Assembly: GCA_036346225.1 (NCBI GenBank)
Contig: JARFIW010000170.1
Coordinates: 7,812,501-7,876,500, forward strand
Reading direction: 5' to 3'
DNA length: 64,000 bases
Source: Platerodrilus igneus
Lineage: Eukaryota > Arthropoda > Insecta > Coleoptera > Lycidae
Shown: piece by piece, positions 11,419 to 23,499 of the stretch
How positions within the stretch are numbered: position 1 is the stretch's first letter
Layout of the letters: every line of letters starts with the position of its first letter
The notes under the pieces: model-generated
Databases searched by the model: none
The model's input: only the letters and a program-made list of their open reading frames with translations
What the model was told of the DNA's origin: nothing
Position numbers and translations under genes: made by a program

Positions 11419-12124
11419 GTTACAAGAACCTTATCCTACAGATAATTCTTCTGGAAGAAATACTTCAACTATAATTAATAAATAAATAAATAAATAAAAT
11501 GTTATTGCACTAAAATTCCGATAACAAAATTAGACAAATGAGTAGTGCTGTCTAACTTATTTTGTTAAAATCTGTTTTCTATATGACACTTTTCCTATTT
11601 ACAGTTTATAACAAAAAAGGGATAACTTCTGTGATATAAATAACACGTTAATTACCCCTCACGTAGCTTAATTGTTAAAAGCTACCCCTCTGTGCCAAAT
11701 TATGGTCTACATCTCAGGTTTCATTTTGTCCTAAATTATAGTGGACACAACAAAAGAACCCATCTTGCTTCGATAAATTTTATTGAAACTGTACTTTAAC
11801 TTAATAATAATTATAATTAATAAAAATTTTGTAGCATAATTTCAGTGACGGCATAGAGTCATATGAAGCGAGTTCTGTCTTAAACGTTGAGCGGAATTGG
11901 AACTGATTAAAGTCCATCGAACTGCGAATTTTCTGCATCGACGAAAAGTTATGGTAAAATGAGATGTTTAATGGCTTGTCGAAAAAACCTAGCAACGAGG
12001 ATTAATCCCACGGGAGCTATGACTCTTGGTCGTGGGTTGGAGAGGGACCAAACAAGATATAAGAACACCATCGAATTCTTTCAACATTAAGACAAACCAA
12101 AATGAATCAATATTTCTTTAAAAC
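11419..12124 (+). repeat. Dispersed repeat, modules A and B together
   Basis: Module A (11419-11814, starting TGTTACAAGAACC) recurs at 16417-16812. Module B (about 11803-12124) recurs at 28605-28936. The two modules meet at AACTTAATAATAAT. A includes a short (AAAT)n run near 11480. The TG start suggests an LTR, but no matching end, PBS or coding region was found. Strand is arbitrary. Confidence 0.75.
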
Positions 12125-14561
12125 GAGTATAATATTTCACTATCCTATTCTCTATATTTTGCTTTTAGTTAAAAATATTATTAGTAAGATACACGCAACA
12201 GAAAGGAGCTGTAACAGCATTGCAAGCACAACTAAAAATGGCGTAAGGTTTTCTGTAAAAGTCGAGCATTGAATCTATCAATTTCAAAGTGCAATTCCAT
12301 ATAGTCACCAAGAAATTCTTTGGGTGTTAGTTCTGAAGTTATTACTTTGTTCAGTGCATCTCCTAACAATTCGTTTATCCTAAAATCAATAAACGTTGAA
12401 AAATTGGCACTACTGTGTAAAGCTCGATCACTTAATATTGTGGTTCAAATGATTTAACAAATATTATTGAGTGTTTGTACGTAATAGCTAACTGGCGGGA
12501 ATCAAAATTATCATAAAAAGCGACATGTCTTAAAAATACTGACCTTGTTACGTCTGTAACACGAAGCATTACGCTAAGTATAAATTAGATAGGAAATAAA
12601 TAATATTTAATCCTGAACGGACTAATTTGTTATGAAATCACCCTGTAGAATATTAATTTAATGTAAAATAATGTTTAAAAACTAAGACTTGCAATTAAAT
12701 TTGTATTTTTATTCAAATTAAACTGAAAACCACAAAGAAATTTGATTGATTTCTGCAAATACATAAGGAAACTTAAAAAACGAGTTGTAAATTATGTTAA
12801 AACCACAAGAATGTAAACAAACCTATCTTAACCACAGAAATACATAGTGAAAGAATATAATTTTTCAGTAAGCCTTAGATGTGTGCATTCCTAAACTTAA
12901 GCTTTTGGAGTTTTAGTTGAATAATTTCCACGCAATACGACATAGTTTTAATATACATCGTTTTAAATGTTGTAAAAGGGAACCACACACTCTATTACAA
13001 ACTATTAACTAGACACTACATAAGCAGAATACAGAAGAAAGAATTACACACATGAAGTCAACGTTGTATCATAATAGACCGAAAGCGTGTAAATGATGTA
13101 AAAGCACTCTATACCATGTAGCAACATAGACGCTGACCGTAATAAAATATGATTGAGAGTGGGAATAGAGACTTAGATTGAATGCAACAAAAGGATTGTT
13201 AGGGCAGTCTTATAAAAATCGATTACCTGAACACATCGAAAATGTAGAAATATAATGGAGCGGAGTGGGTTTAATGTTAGATTTCCAGAGGGGTTAATTT
13301 AAAGGGGTTTGAACTTAATACAAACAAATTGACTCGCTAAAAGGGATGATAGTGTTGAATTTGGGAGATGTAGTGAGGTTCGGGTATGTTACAAAGTGAA
13401 ATGAAACACTGCTAAACGGGAGAAAATACGCGGAATACGAGTAATTGTCGATTTTATGCTTGGTGCAAGGTAAATTTCAGAACGCCTGTGGGCGTAATTT
13501 GGATAGTTATAACCGTTTGTAGGGAGCGAAACAGGATTTGTTCCTCCTAGCATTAATTCGGGAATTTTGGAGTTATTTGTAGCCTGTTACTTTAGAAAAA
13601 ACTTATGTGGTTTGAACATTACCAGAATTAGATGAATCAAAATGTAAATAATAATAAATACTTACGTTAGATTCGGTATAATTTATATGTGAACGTGGGC
13701 GTAAATCTGTTTTGATATTTTTTTACATAAGACGTTAATTGAAGAATGAGTTTATTAATAGTAAAATATTTAGAGCTATGTAGATGCTATTTATTTTGGC
13801 AAGGTTAAGGTAATGGTGCAACATAGCTACTAAACAGTGTTCTTGTTTGATGAACAACATTTTCAAGAATTTGGAATTGGTTAATGTAATCATTAAATAA
13901 GAAAGCACAAAAATGTTGAGCTTTAAATAGTTTTCTTCATAGCTTAGGTTAAGCTTTTCTTTAAGATTTTCTTTAGGGTTTAGTTCTACAACACCTGGTT
14001 AAATTGCACATAAGTTATTTCTAGAAAAGTATATTTATATGCCCATGTGTAATGAAATTGCGTTTGTGTTAATAGAGGTTAAGTTAGGTTGATTTTCATT
14101 TCAATTATTTATGGAATAGGCGTAAAGTCAGTAAGTGCTATTGTAATGTAAAATTTTAATTGGAAACCTTGTTATTTATCAATTTTGTATTTATTTATTT
14201 ATTGTTTTTATTTTTCACATATACGTATGGAAACCCACTCCCGCACTACTGCAATTGCCCAACGCACCTTTTTAGGGTTACGAGATCCCTGCCCGTTCAG
14301 GGCAAATAAACACTCAAAATAATTTTAACGCCTATTCCATCAGTAACAGTAATATTTCACCCGTATACGCCTTTTGGCTGCACAAAGTTTTTGCTTTAAT
14401 ATTAGGTATAGGAATGTTCTATAATCCGAAACTGGGAAAGTTTTCTTACACTACAAATTTAATTAGGTTACTACGTGTATAATTTGAGGTATCTGGTTTC
14501 ATACTAACTCAGGTCAAGAACCCGTAATTAATCGATGTTTTCTTTCAAACACCCATTCTTC
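12125..14561. other. Long AT-rich stretch, no gene recognised
   Basis: No open frame with a recognisable motif. A short inverted pair (ATGGAATAGGCGT near 14111 and ACGCCTATTCCAT near 14328) is the only structure noted. Confidence 0.5.
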
Positions 14562-15565
14562 TAGGCCGAAAAATTTGTGGTTATTGGTCCAGCAAATGAG
14601 AAATTTTTTATAGTGGGTGGCAATAACGCCGAGTTTATGGAAAAGACGTGTTTTAAACACTTTACCGACAACTACCGTACCATATCGATGTACTAAACGC
14701 GCGATGCGTTAATTGCTAGCAGTGTTCCTGTGGAAGGCTTTACTTATTCCGTATGTAACTACACAAGTATTTGTTCCATAACTGCGTAAGAAGCTGAATA
14801 GCGGAGGCTTATCTTAACTACAAATATTAATCAATGTAAGCTTTTTGCTTATTTTGTAATGGTTTCTTTGTAATTGCTTATCTTGTAGGTATATCTTTAA
14901 CCGTTTACGAGGCAGTAATTTGAGACCACATTTGGGACGTAATAAAATATAGCTGGAGTTAAACATAACAACTTAGCAATTTTAGAAGTTTCTGCTGTTT
15001 ATCAAAACTTCTAAACACAACCGCTAGTTTGAATAGAATTTTAAAATGGATCGAAACTATGCACAATTTCTAATCAATGGAATAATTGCAGTTCTAAAGC
15101 AAAATAGAAAAAATTTAAAAGAAAGCTTTTCTATTATTTTTAATACGAGTACAAACACTACTAATACGCTTAGAAGTCTAATTACTATACTACGAAGCAT
15201 AAAAAACAGTCCAAACCTCAACGTTGAGAGAACCTGAAGGATATTTTAGAATTATAACCTCTGTTTGACAAAAGTATTGAAGATTTCATATTTTGTTTCC
15301 TGATCAACCATTGCCAAAGAAATTAGAAAACTACGAGAAACCAAAGGTTATTCCCGAACTTTTGGCCAAATTAGAAAAGGAATCCCAATCGTATTTTTAC
15401 ACACATATATGCCGAGAGACAGAGCTGTATCGAAATCTATGGAAATATGTTTTAACAATTTTATTGTACCTTGGGATAATAATGACGGAACTGGGAGTCC
15501 TTTACATATTGTTTGCACTGGTAAGTCGAAGGCGTACTACCTACCACAAAATAAAGTCTAGATGA
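14562..15565 (+). pseudogene. Membrane-protein-like block, copy 2 (env-like?)
   Basis: The better copy of the block also found at 1-2057. A possible upstream coding stretch (14562-14790) is cysteine-containing and glycoprotein-like but interrupted. From 15046 a 63-residue frame (MDRNYAQFLINGIIAVLKQN) is rich in Asn/Thr. After a short frame change a 90-residue frame to 15565 contains charged KLENYEKPKVIPELLAKLE, one strong hydrophobic segment (YVLTILLYLGIIMTELGVLY) and a short basic tail ending KSR. One C-terminal membrane span with a short cytoplasmic tail is typical of retroviral-type envelope or similar fusion proteins, but I do not recognise the family. It is not the env of the element at 44517. 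Confidence 0.45.
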
Positions 15566-16002
15566 CAGATGGTAAACGGGTTTTTGAGAAGATATAAGTG
15601 TTACCACGGCATAGCTCGTGCATGACTCCTTTAGCAAGTACGAGAGTGGTTTTAGGTTTGTTGTTTACTTTGTTAAATAACAAGTGGGAAAGGGAAAGAA
15701 AGGTGTCACTACCTCTAATTCTCCTACAAGTAGAGAAGCCCTCATGCTCACGGCATTAAAACTAACAACGTGTGGACATTCGATGGCGGTTCTCACTAGA
15801 AAGGACTGTACCTGAAGAGAAAAGCTACTGTTAGTAAATATAATGGGTACACTATTTGTGATCCAAGATGAACAATAGTGATATTAGAAGAATTAGAACT
15901 AACCGACTTTCAATATTTTGTGTAAAATAGACAAAAGTAATAAAAGCAATACCTAATAAAGTATTTTTATTCTCCGTCTAAAAAAATCTTTGTTTTTAAG
16001 AA
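15566..16002 (+). repeat. 3' flank of the block, uninterrupted version
   Basis: Aligns with 1690-2057 plus 3733-3776. At 15950-15970 it shows the pre-insertion Crypton target. A 21-bp-scale indel (CGTGCATGACTCCTTTAG region near 15618) distinguishes the copies. No coding function. Confidence 0.7.
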
Positions 16003-16006
16003 CACG

Positions 16007-16416
16007 AGATAGGTTTTGCGCCTTTGGGAGCTTTTTTTAAAAACATGTAATTCTCAAGAGCACTTCTATCAAGTTTATTTTTAAACAGTAATTACAAAAA
16101 TGGTTTATTTCTTCTATAACAACTTGTACGTTATGTTCATTAACGAGAATTAATTTAGTTGACAAAATAATCAAAATTAATATTTTAATAATTTCCAATG
16201 AGTAGCTTAAACCACCAACAATTTTAAAGTTATGAAGTTCGAAGACTGACTGACTATCAGGGGCTCCTCACAGTATTTATGAAATCCCTGCTCTCACATG
16301 ATCTCGTGGGAGAGTGCAGATTTCACGTCTGCACTTCTTGATAAGCATACATTGTCTTATTCTAAGTAATTTTAATTAAGTCTACTTTATAGCAGTTCAT
16401 TGTGTCTGCACTTGCA
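16007..16416 (-). mobile_element. Truncated Errantivirus-like LTR at the same site as 3781
   Basis: Begins at the identical flank (AAGAACACG then AGATAGG) as the solo LTR at 3781 and matches it through GTGTCTGCAC, where it is cut by repeat module A at 16417. Since both copies have the LTR at the same base, the LTR was present before the block was duplicated. Confidence 0.8.
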
Positions 16417-16812
16417 TGTTACAAGAACCTTATCCTACAGATAATTCTTCTGGAAGAAGTACTTCAACTATAATTAATAAATAAATAAATAAATAAAATG
16501 TTATTGCACTAAAATTCCGATAACAAAATTAGACAAATGAGTAGTGCTGTCTAACTTATTATGTTAAAATCTGTTTTCTATATGACACTTTTCCTATTTA
16601 CAGTTTATAACGAAAAAGGGATAAATTCTGTGACATAAATAATACGTTAATTATTCTTCACGAAGCTTAATTGTTAGAAGCTACCCCTCTGTGCCAAATT
16701 ATGGTTTACATCTCAGGTTTCATTTTGTCCCAAATTATAGTGGACACAACAAAAGAACCCATCTTGTTTCGATAAATTTTATTGAAACTATACTTTAACT
16801 TAATAATAATAG
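16417..16812 (+). repeat. Dispersed repeat module A, second copy
   Basis: Close match to 11419-11814, starting TGTTACAAGAACC and ending AACTTAATAATAAT. On the left it abuts the broken LTR. On the right it abuts, in reverse, the truncated C-terminus of the AP-endonuclease frame. Module B is not present here. Confidence 0.8.
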
Positions 16813-17888
16813 CATCTTTTTTATCGGGATAAAATGATCGTAACGTGTCGATGTAGCCATCTGTTAGAAAATCAGTAATACCTTCTCGTTCTTCTTTAGT
16901 AAAACCCGAATTTTTTCTATTTCTTTTGGGATTTGCTAAATCTATCGTATTGTGGGCACATTCATATCACCACATTTAATAATTGAATTTTTCTTGTTCA
17001 GGTTTTTAATAAATTTCTTGAAAGCAATATTCCAATCCAATCGTTTCGATAGTGTTGCTAATTTTCGACCGGTGTTTGAACCATATACGGATATAACGGA
17101 CAATTTATCAAATTCTGCTATAACATAACGTCCTTCCTCATCATGTGCTGCAACACCAATTCCATATACAACGTCAATGGGTTTATAATGTGTAAATAGA
17201 CTAACACCGGCATATGCTTCTTTAGTGTTTTTATGCCAATATTGTTTGTAACCTGAAAGACTCTTAATTTCAGGAGGCCACTTTGTGGTACTGCATTTGC
17301 TCTCCTACATGCAAAATATATCTAGTTTCTCGTATTCAAGATAGATAAATGCATCTTTTTTGAGCCATGCATGGAGTTCATCGAATTTACAACTAGAGAT
17401 ATAGAGGTTTGTGGTATTTCCTAGTTTATTTAAACTACTACAACTAGTTGAAATATTGGTATAGGAACAAACAGTTTGTATATCACTTTGTTTCCTTTTG
17501 GAAACTGTTTCTTTTTCTAAATCATTGGTCTGTTTAGCCTCAACTTTAGTAATTTTTTCTTCTTCTGAATCGTTAGAATACTTATCCTCAACTTTAGTGA
17601 CTTTTTTAGCGGAGGTTTTCTACTATTTTTAGTTTCCATCAGTTTTTCCTCCGGTTTATTCTTATTCTTTGTTAATTGCTTCGATTATTCTTTGGTTTCA
17701 GCGTGTTCCCTCTTTTTATTGTTTTTTCCCTAGTTTTTATTTGAACCGTTTTCAATTTCATCAAAATTCGCTTTTTTACCCTTATTTTTCTTGTTTGTGA
17801 AGATAGTTCCTATATTAGCTGGATCACTATCTATATGGTTGATATTATTACTTTGTAGAGTTGTTTGGGTTAGGTCAGTTTGCATCAT
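16812..17888 (-). pseudogene. AP endonuclease (Rrp1/APEX1-like), 3'-truncated
   Basis: Intronless frame resembling cellular exonuclease III-family AP endonucleases, which cut DNA 5' of abasic sites. From the ATG at 17888 the first roughly 150 residues are Lys/Glu-rich, as in the insect Rrp1 tail. The catalytic domain follows: a stop replaces Gln in the normally QE-containing metal-binding motif (now stop-ESKC; the Glu is kept), then GYKQYW, YGIGVAAHDEEGRYVIAEF, the VYGSNTG tyrosine, GDMNV with catalytic Asp and Asn, a frameshift, and NSGFTKEEREGITDFL. The last 60-70 residues, with the final Asp-His pair, are missing at the junction with repeat A. At least three stops and two frameshifts are present. 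It lies 25 nt downstream of the RT/RLE frame in the same direction. Confidence 0.8.
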
Positions 17889-19723
17889 CGGTTGATTGAT
17901 ATGTATTTATTAATCAATGATGTGCTTTTCTAATATCCATTGGTTCTTTATCCAATGTTAATTTGTTTGTTGTGTCATTAAATGTTTGAAACTTATTGTT
18001 ATGTGGTAAAATGCTAAGAACTGCAGCAGCATTACCACGTTATATTTCGATTGAGAGACGCTGTCAAAGAAAGGTTGCTTTTTTAGGACTATGATCACTA
18101 TTGTTAATTAATTGCGTGGTTAATTCACCAGCGACACCCATGGTCTCAAAAGCAATTGGTGTGGAGTTATAATTATGGCTAAGGTATCTGTATTTTTTGA
18201 CCTTATTCCGTTTAGCCTTGGTAACAGCTGGGCCACATGTTTTGCTTGTTAAGGTTAAATGTGAAGGAGCTAGTGTGTCCACAACAGCTATATTCCAAGC
18301 TAATGATCGGTTCTTTTCCCATGGGATTATTGTAACACCGTCAGGTCTTTTATTATCTCTCAGTATTCCTAATCGTTCCAAAACTGATAGGATTTGTAGT
18401 TTAGCTAGAGATCGAGCTATTATTTGATTTAGAGATTCATGTCTGGACAAACGACCAATTGTGTTTTTTTACAGTTTAAAGCATGAGAGGCTGTATAATC
18501 AATAGATGTACGGCAAGAACAGATAAATGGTTCACAGATCCTAGAGCCAAGACGGAATGTTATACACATACGTATAGATTCGTTTGAAAGTGTTGTTCCA
18601 AGTTGAGGTAAAGACAATGCATGCAGCCACTAATAACTTTCTTTTTGACGAACAGCTTAAAGTCGAACAATCGAACGCGTATCCGCGGATTTTAATAAAC
18701 TATTGTAACTACTTTGGATTGATTGATATTCCCAAAACTTCTGTGAGCTCATTAATGTTAAATTTGCTTTTTCTTCAACGGATGTGGTTCTTGTCAACAA
18801 ACTCGGATATTTGGACAAACTCGCTGGGATTAAACCAGTTGTTTTTAAGAAGTCTGAAACAAGATTTGTTGAAGAATATGCTGTAGCAGTAAAACATGGT
18901 AGAGCTAAGTCTGCTATTCCTCTTATTCCCAGACCGCCTAAATTGCATGGTAATGTTGCTTGAGTGTATGTCATATCATCAATTTTCACATTTGTTATTT
19001 CTTCTAAACAATTTCTGAATAGATCATCAAATGGTTGTAGCAAATCCATGTGTTCATATAATTGTGAACAGCGTAATATATAGGTAAGTTTGGAACCAGC
19101 GCTTAAACAGTTTTTAACAAGTATAGACCTGCATATGTGTCAAGTATTTGTAATCTACTGCACATAAAATTAAACATAGACATTTTCTTTAATAATATTT
19201 TTTGCTGCCGAATTTAATATTGATGCGCCTAATAGTTCAAAATCACAAGCTTGGACAGTCTTAATGCCCGGAATTAACGTATTAATAGATGAAACTATTG
19301 AGGTTATATTGCTATACCCATTTATAAATACTTCACATTTAGTAGGGTTTAGTTTCAATCCACTTACTTTTGAAAATTCGATTATCTTTGTTATATCGTC
19401 TAGAACTGTATTTATTTTTCCGCCAATTGTGCCGTCATCTAGGTACCACATGTTAATGTCAGATTTCAAAGAATGTGTTAAAGTCATCAAAGATAAACTA
19501 AATAACAAGGCTCCTAATGGATCTCCCTGTTGCACACCACACTTGAATAGTTTCTATTAGATTGCAATATAAATGGATATACACTTGGTATCTGCTGGTG
19601 TGCAATAGATAGCATGCAATCTCGCGGTAAGGTGTTGAGAGTATTGGCGAAATCAAACTTAACGAACACTTCAGCTTCTTTGTTAATATCCAAAAAAGTG
19701 CAAGTTGCATGTACAGCAGATAC

Positions 19724-20166
19724 TCCCTGTATGTTTGTTGTGGTTTGTTTAGCATTCTTCTTAAGCTTCTTTGGGAATTAAACCACTCATAGTTTTTAAA
19801 ATGATCTTTATTTACGTTTCGATCCATGACCTAGGATCGTTGTCAAAATGATAAAAACTTCAAGTTTGACGTTTATGACATAAATTGAAGGTTACTTTGA
19901 TTTATTGATATTTGAAGGCAATCATTCTTTTAAACTTTAAAAATTTTTGCTTAGTGTACTCAAACCAAATATTTCAAACATCAATAAATCAAAGTAACCT
20001 TCAATTTATGTCATAAACGTCAAACTTGAAGTTTTTATCATTTTGACAACGATCCTAGGTCATGGATCGAAACGTAAATAAAGATCATTTTAAAAACTAT
20101 GAGTGGTTTAATTCCCAAAGAAGCTTAAGAAGAATGCTATACAAACCACAACAAACATACAGGGAG
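19724..20166. repeat. Large inverted repeat at the Penelope 5' end
   Basis: Arms of about 187 bp (19724-19910 and 19980-20166) are nearly perfect reverse complements, separated by about 69 bp. Both arms contain the CCTAGGTCATGGATCGAAA block, so the first 30-odd codons of the ORF exist in both orientations. Confidence 0.88.
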
Positions 20167-22572
20167 TATTTACAAGTCAGGTATGGGCCTGCAATTTGTA
20201 TTTGTTTTAGACAGTTGGACAATCTAAACCTAAAGCTATCGCATTCCAAAAATTCACTCACATTCCTAATAAAATGCAGAAACAACGAAATAATACCAAA
20301 AGGATTTAGCATCAAGTTTGGAAAGACAAGCAATAAACTATCAAGAATTCTCGATAGAGCAAGTTACAGTATGATGAGGGAAAGACTACAAAACCACCGA
20401 CACATTATTTATAAGTTAAACCAAGATATTGAGGGCATTATAAATTTCATACGAATAAAGGTAACAAAATAAGATTTTGATAAAATTCTCGTTAGTGCAA
20501 AAACCTACTACGAATCAGTATTTTCTAAACAAAAAAAAATTCACATAAAGAAATTTAATAACCTATTTATAGAGAAAAATAATACACAAACTAAAACGTT
20601 AGAAAACAGGAACACCATGCTAAACACCGTGATAAATTTATCAAACAGAACTATTAACGACACAGAAAAATCAATTCTTTCAAAAGGCCTTAACTTTGCA
20701 GTAACACTAAAATCAATACCAACCTTTGAAATAATCAGCTGTATTGAGAAAACAGCAAACCAACTCGAAGAAGATCAAGCAAACGAATTTAGAATACGAT
20801 GTAAAATCGAAATAGAAAAGAATCACAAAATAAAGCCAAATGTAAGTAATAACGAAATAAAAGCAATTCGCAATCTAAAAAACGATAACTCAATTATAAT
20901 TCTACTTGCTGACAAAGGCAATGCAACAGTAAGAATGAATAAAAACGATTACAACACAAAAGTCAACGAACTATTGAACACTGAGAATTACACCAGTTTA
21001 GAAACGGACCCAACAAAATCAATTGAAAATAAAATATACAAAACTTTATTTAAGTTTAAAAATGAATTTGAAGACAAAGAAAGAAGTAAACTGGTCCCAC
21101 ATTACAGTAAACCACCCCACTTTTACGGTCTACCAAAAATTCATAAAAAAGACATTCCTCTAAGACCTATAGTAAGCTCAATAGATTCACCATGCCATAA
21201 TTTAGCAAAATTTCTACTAAAAATTATAAATCCATTAGCAGGCAAAACGGATTCTTTCATTAAAACAACCAACACTTTTAGAAAAACTATCAAACATAAA
21301 ATTGCAAATACACACACAATGGTAAGCTTTGATGTAGTAAATCTCTTCACAAATGTCCCTATAAACAAAACGCTTAATATTATAAAAAACAAACTAGAAA
21401 AAGATGGCAATCTTAAAGAAAGAACAAAACTAAGTATATCATCGATTATGGAATTACTTGGTTTATGCGTAAATAGCACATATTTTCAAATAAATGATCA
21501 ATTTTACAAACAAAGCTTCGGAATGGCAATGGGAAGTCCACTATCGCCAATCTTTAGTAATATATTCATGGAGGAATTCGAAAAAGATGTAATATTCACA
21601 CAAGAATTGAAACCACTGATCTGGTGGAGATACGTTGATGATGTTTATGCTATTTGGCCTCATAATATAGAATTAATTAAAAACTTTGTACAGTCAATTA
21701 ACGAAAGAGAATCAACTATTAAATTCACATATGAATTAGAACAACATGGAAAACTACCGTTTTTAGATATTCTAGTTAGCACAAACGATACAACAATTAA
21801 TACATCGGTATATAGAAAACCAACGCACACGAACGGATACTTAAACTTCGATTCAAACCACCCACACTGTGTCAAACGAGGAATTATCAAAACCATGTAT
21901 GATAGAGCAAAATTAATATCATCAAACGAAGAAATTTTAAAGAAACAGAAAGACCTAATCAGATGTACACTAATAGAAAACAAATATCCTAAAAGAATAA
22001 TAGAGAAAGAAATGAATAAAAACCCTAAAAATAAAGAAAAAGAAAACAAAAACAACGATACACACCACAAAATGCTCTCAATACCATACATAAAAGGATT
22101 CTCCGAAATAATTCAAAGAATAGGAAACAAATTTAGAATTAAAACAGTATTTAGAACCAACAATACACTAAGAGCACAATTAACAAAAACAAAAACCAAA
22201 AACGCAATACAAAGTTCAAAAAACTGTATCTACAAAATACCGTGCGAATGTAATAAGTTTTATATAGGGGAAAGTTCCAGACCATTTGAAGTTCGATTAA
22301 GAGAACATAAATCATATATAAAAAATAGAAAATTTGAAAAATCCATGATTTGCCAACATGCATGGGACTCCAGTCATAAAATAAAATGGGAAGATGCAAA
22401 AATTATCGACAAAGAAGAAAACCACCAAAAACGCAAAATCAAAGAAGCTGCCTATATAGCCCTACATAAAAATAACTGCGTTGCAAACGAATCCGTGACT
22501 TTCAGTAAACGATGGCTTCCATTACTAAAAGAAATAACAAATGAAGATCAAATGCCCACAATGTCCAGGTAG
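20062..22572 (+). pseudogene. Penelope RT and GIY-YIG endonuclease, one stop
   Basis: A frame of about 836 codons from ATG 20062 to 22572, broken only by an in-frame TAA at 20470-20472. The N-terminal 136 residues are Lys/Asn-rich. RT motifs: LLADKGNATV (finger region), HFYGLPKIHK, RPIVSSIDSPCHNLAKFL, VSFDVVNLFTNVP, FGMAMGSPLSPIFSNIF and catalytic WWRYVDDVYAIW, then LPFLDILV and YRKPTHTNGYL. The C-terminal GIY-YIG nuclease reads CIYKIPCECNKFYIGES with the family RLREH arginine and a downstream Glu-rich helix. This order is diagnostic of Penelope-like elements. The single stop suggests a relatively recent insertion compared with the RT gene it interrupts. Confidence 0.92.
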
Positions 22573-22689
22573 CATTGCAAGTTTTTCCTGGGTTTTCCTT
22601 GCAATATTAACATGAAATACAGCCTACATACATGATTTCTATTTATACATACAATAACTAATTACATAACAATAAGCATATTAACTAGA

Positions 22690-22775
22690 AAACCATTATT
22701 TCGGCAAATTATAAATGTTGGGGGATCTTGGTAGCCACAGGTTGCTTAACCCCCTTCACTGAATCTCGGTAAAAT
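22690..22775 (-). repeat. Penelope 3' UTR motif shared with 44285 and 53640
   Basis: The stretch from TTCGGCAAATT to CACTGAATCTCGG is the reverse complement of diverged sequences at about 44285-44375 and 53640-53735. This indicates Penelope-family 3' UTR remnants at those two loci. Confidence 0.65.
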
Positions 22776-22986
22776 AAAACATAAAATTAGAAATCTCTCA
22801 ATTGTATAAATAGAAACATGTTAAAAAATGTTTCCCAAATTATTGAATTTATATAAAATTCACCAATAAAAATTAATCAGCTGATTTCACGTTAAGCGTA
22901 TTGGCTACCTTAGGAAAGTCGATCCCAGGTCGCAACACAAATTGAAGGCAATCATTCTTTTAAACTTTAAAATTTTTGCTTAGTGT

Positions 22987-23499
22987 TGAAATGCTCCCTC
23001 TATTCACACATGAATTTATATCACTATTTTTATGGTTATGGTGCCACGGACTAGTCAGTCATTCAATAAACAAAACAAAAAAAAGCATGGAAACTACTTA
23101 TTTATTGCATTTATAAACATACAAACTCCTCCTCTCAGGGCGCGCAGAAATATTGAAAGGAATCGTATCCAACGTTAATGTTAAACAGAATGCAACTAGC
23201 GGTATTTAAATTAATGGCTGTTACAAGTACAAATAGATATACCATGCCACTACGGTATATCAAACAAACAATAACACATTCCATAAACAACTGGAAACAA
23301 AATAAAGAGTCATACTACCTTAATAATAAATGTCCCAGAGCATTTCTACACTGGTCACAATGAACAAATTATCACTGTCGCGACTTGCCTGTACTTTTGG
23401 GTCACGTCTTACCCTCACAAGCACTCGAGACGGACTGCCGAATCCGTACTCCGCGCACATACCACTTAGTTAAGGGCGGCACCACTAAAACGCACCACA
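22987..23499. mobile_element. 513-bp LTR-like insertion in the Penelope pseudo-LTR
   Basis: The pseudo-LTR reads GCTTAGTGT-ACTCAAACC at 19949-19963 but is interrupted here after GCTTAGTGT. GTGT occurs on both sides (22983-22986 and 23500-23503). The insert starts TGAAATGCTC and ends GCACCACA, giving TG...CA ends as in an LTR; read from the minus strand it is TGTGGTG...ATTTCA. No coding capacity, so it is a probable solo LTR of an unidentified family. Confidence 0.7.

Noticed and set aside
20097..22399. Hydrophobic minus-strand frames across the Penelope ORF
   Set aside because: They are antisense shadows of the Lys/Asn-rich RT coding strand.
22870..23000. Possible hammerhead ribozyme in the Penelope pseudo-LTR
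   Set aside because: Such ribozymes are known in Penelope pseudo-LTRs, but I could not find the CTGATGA core with a matching GAAA on either strand.
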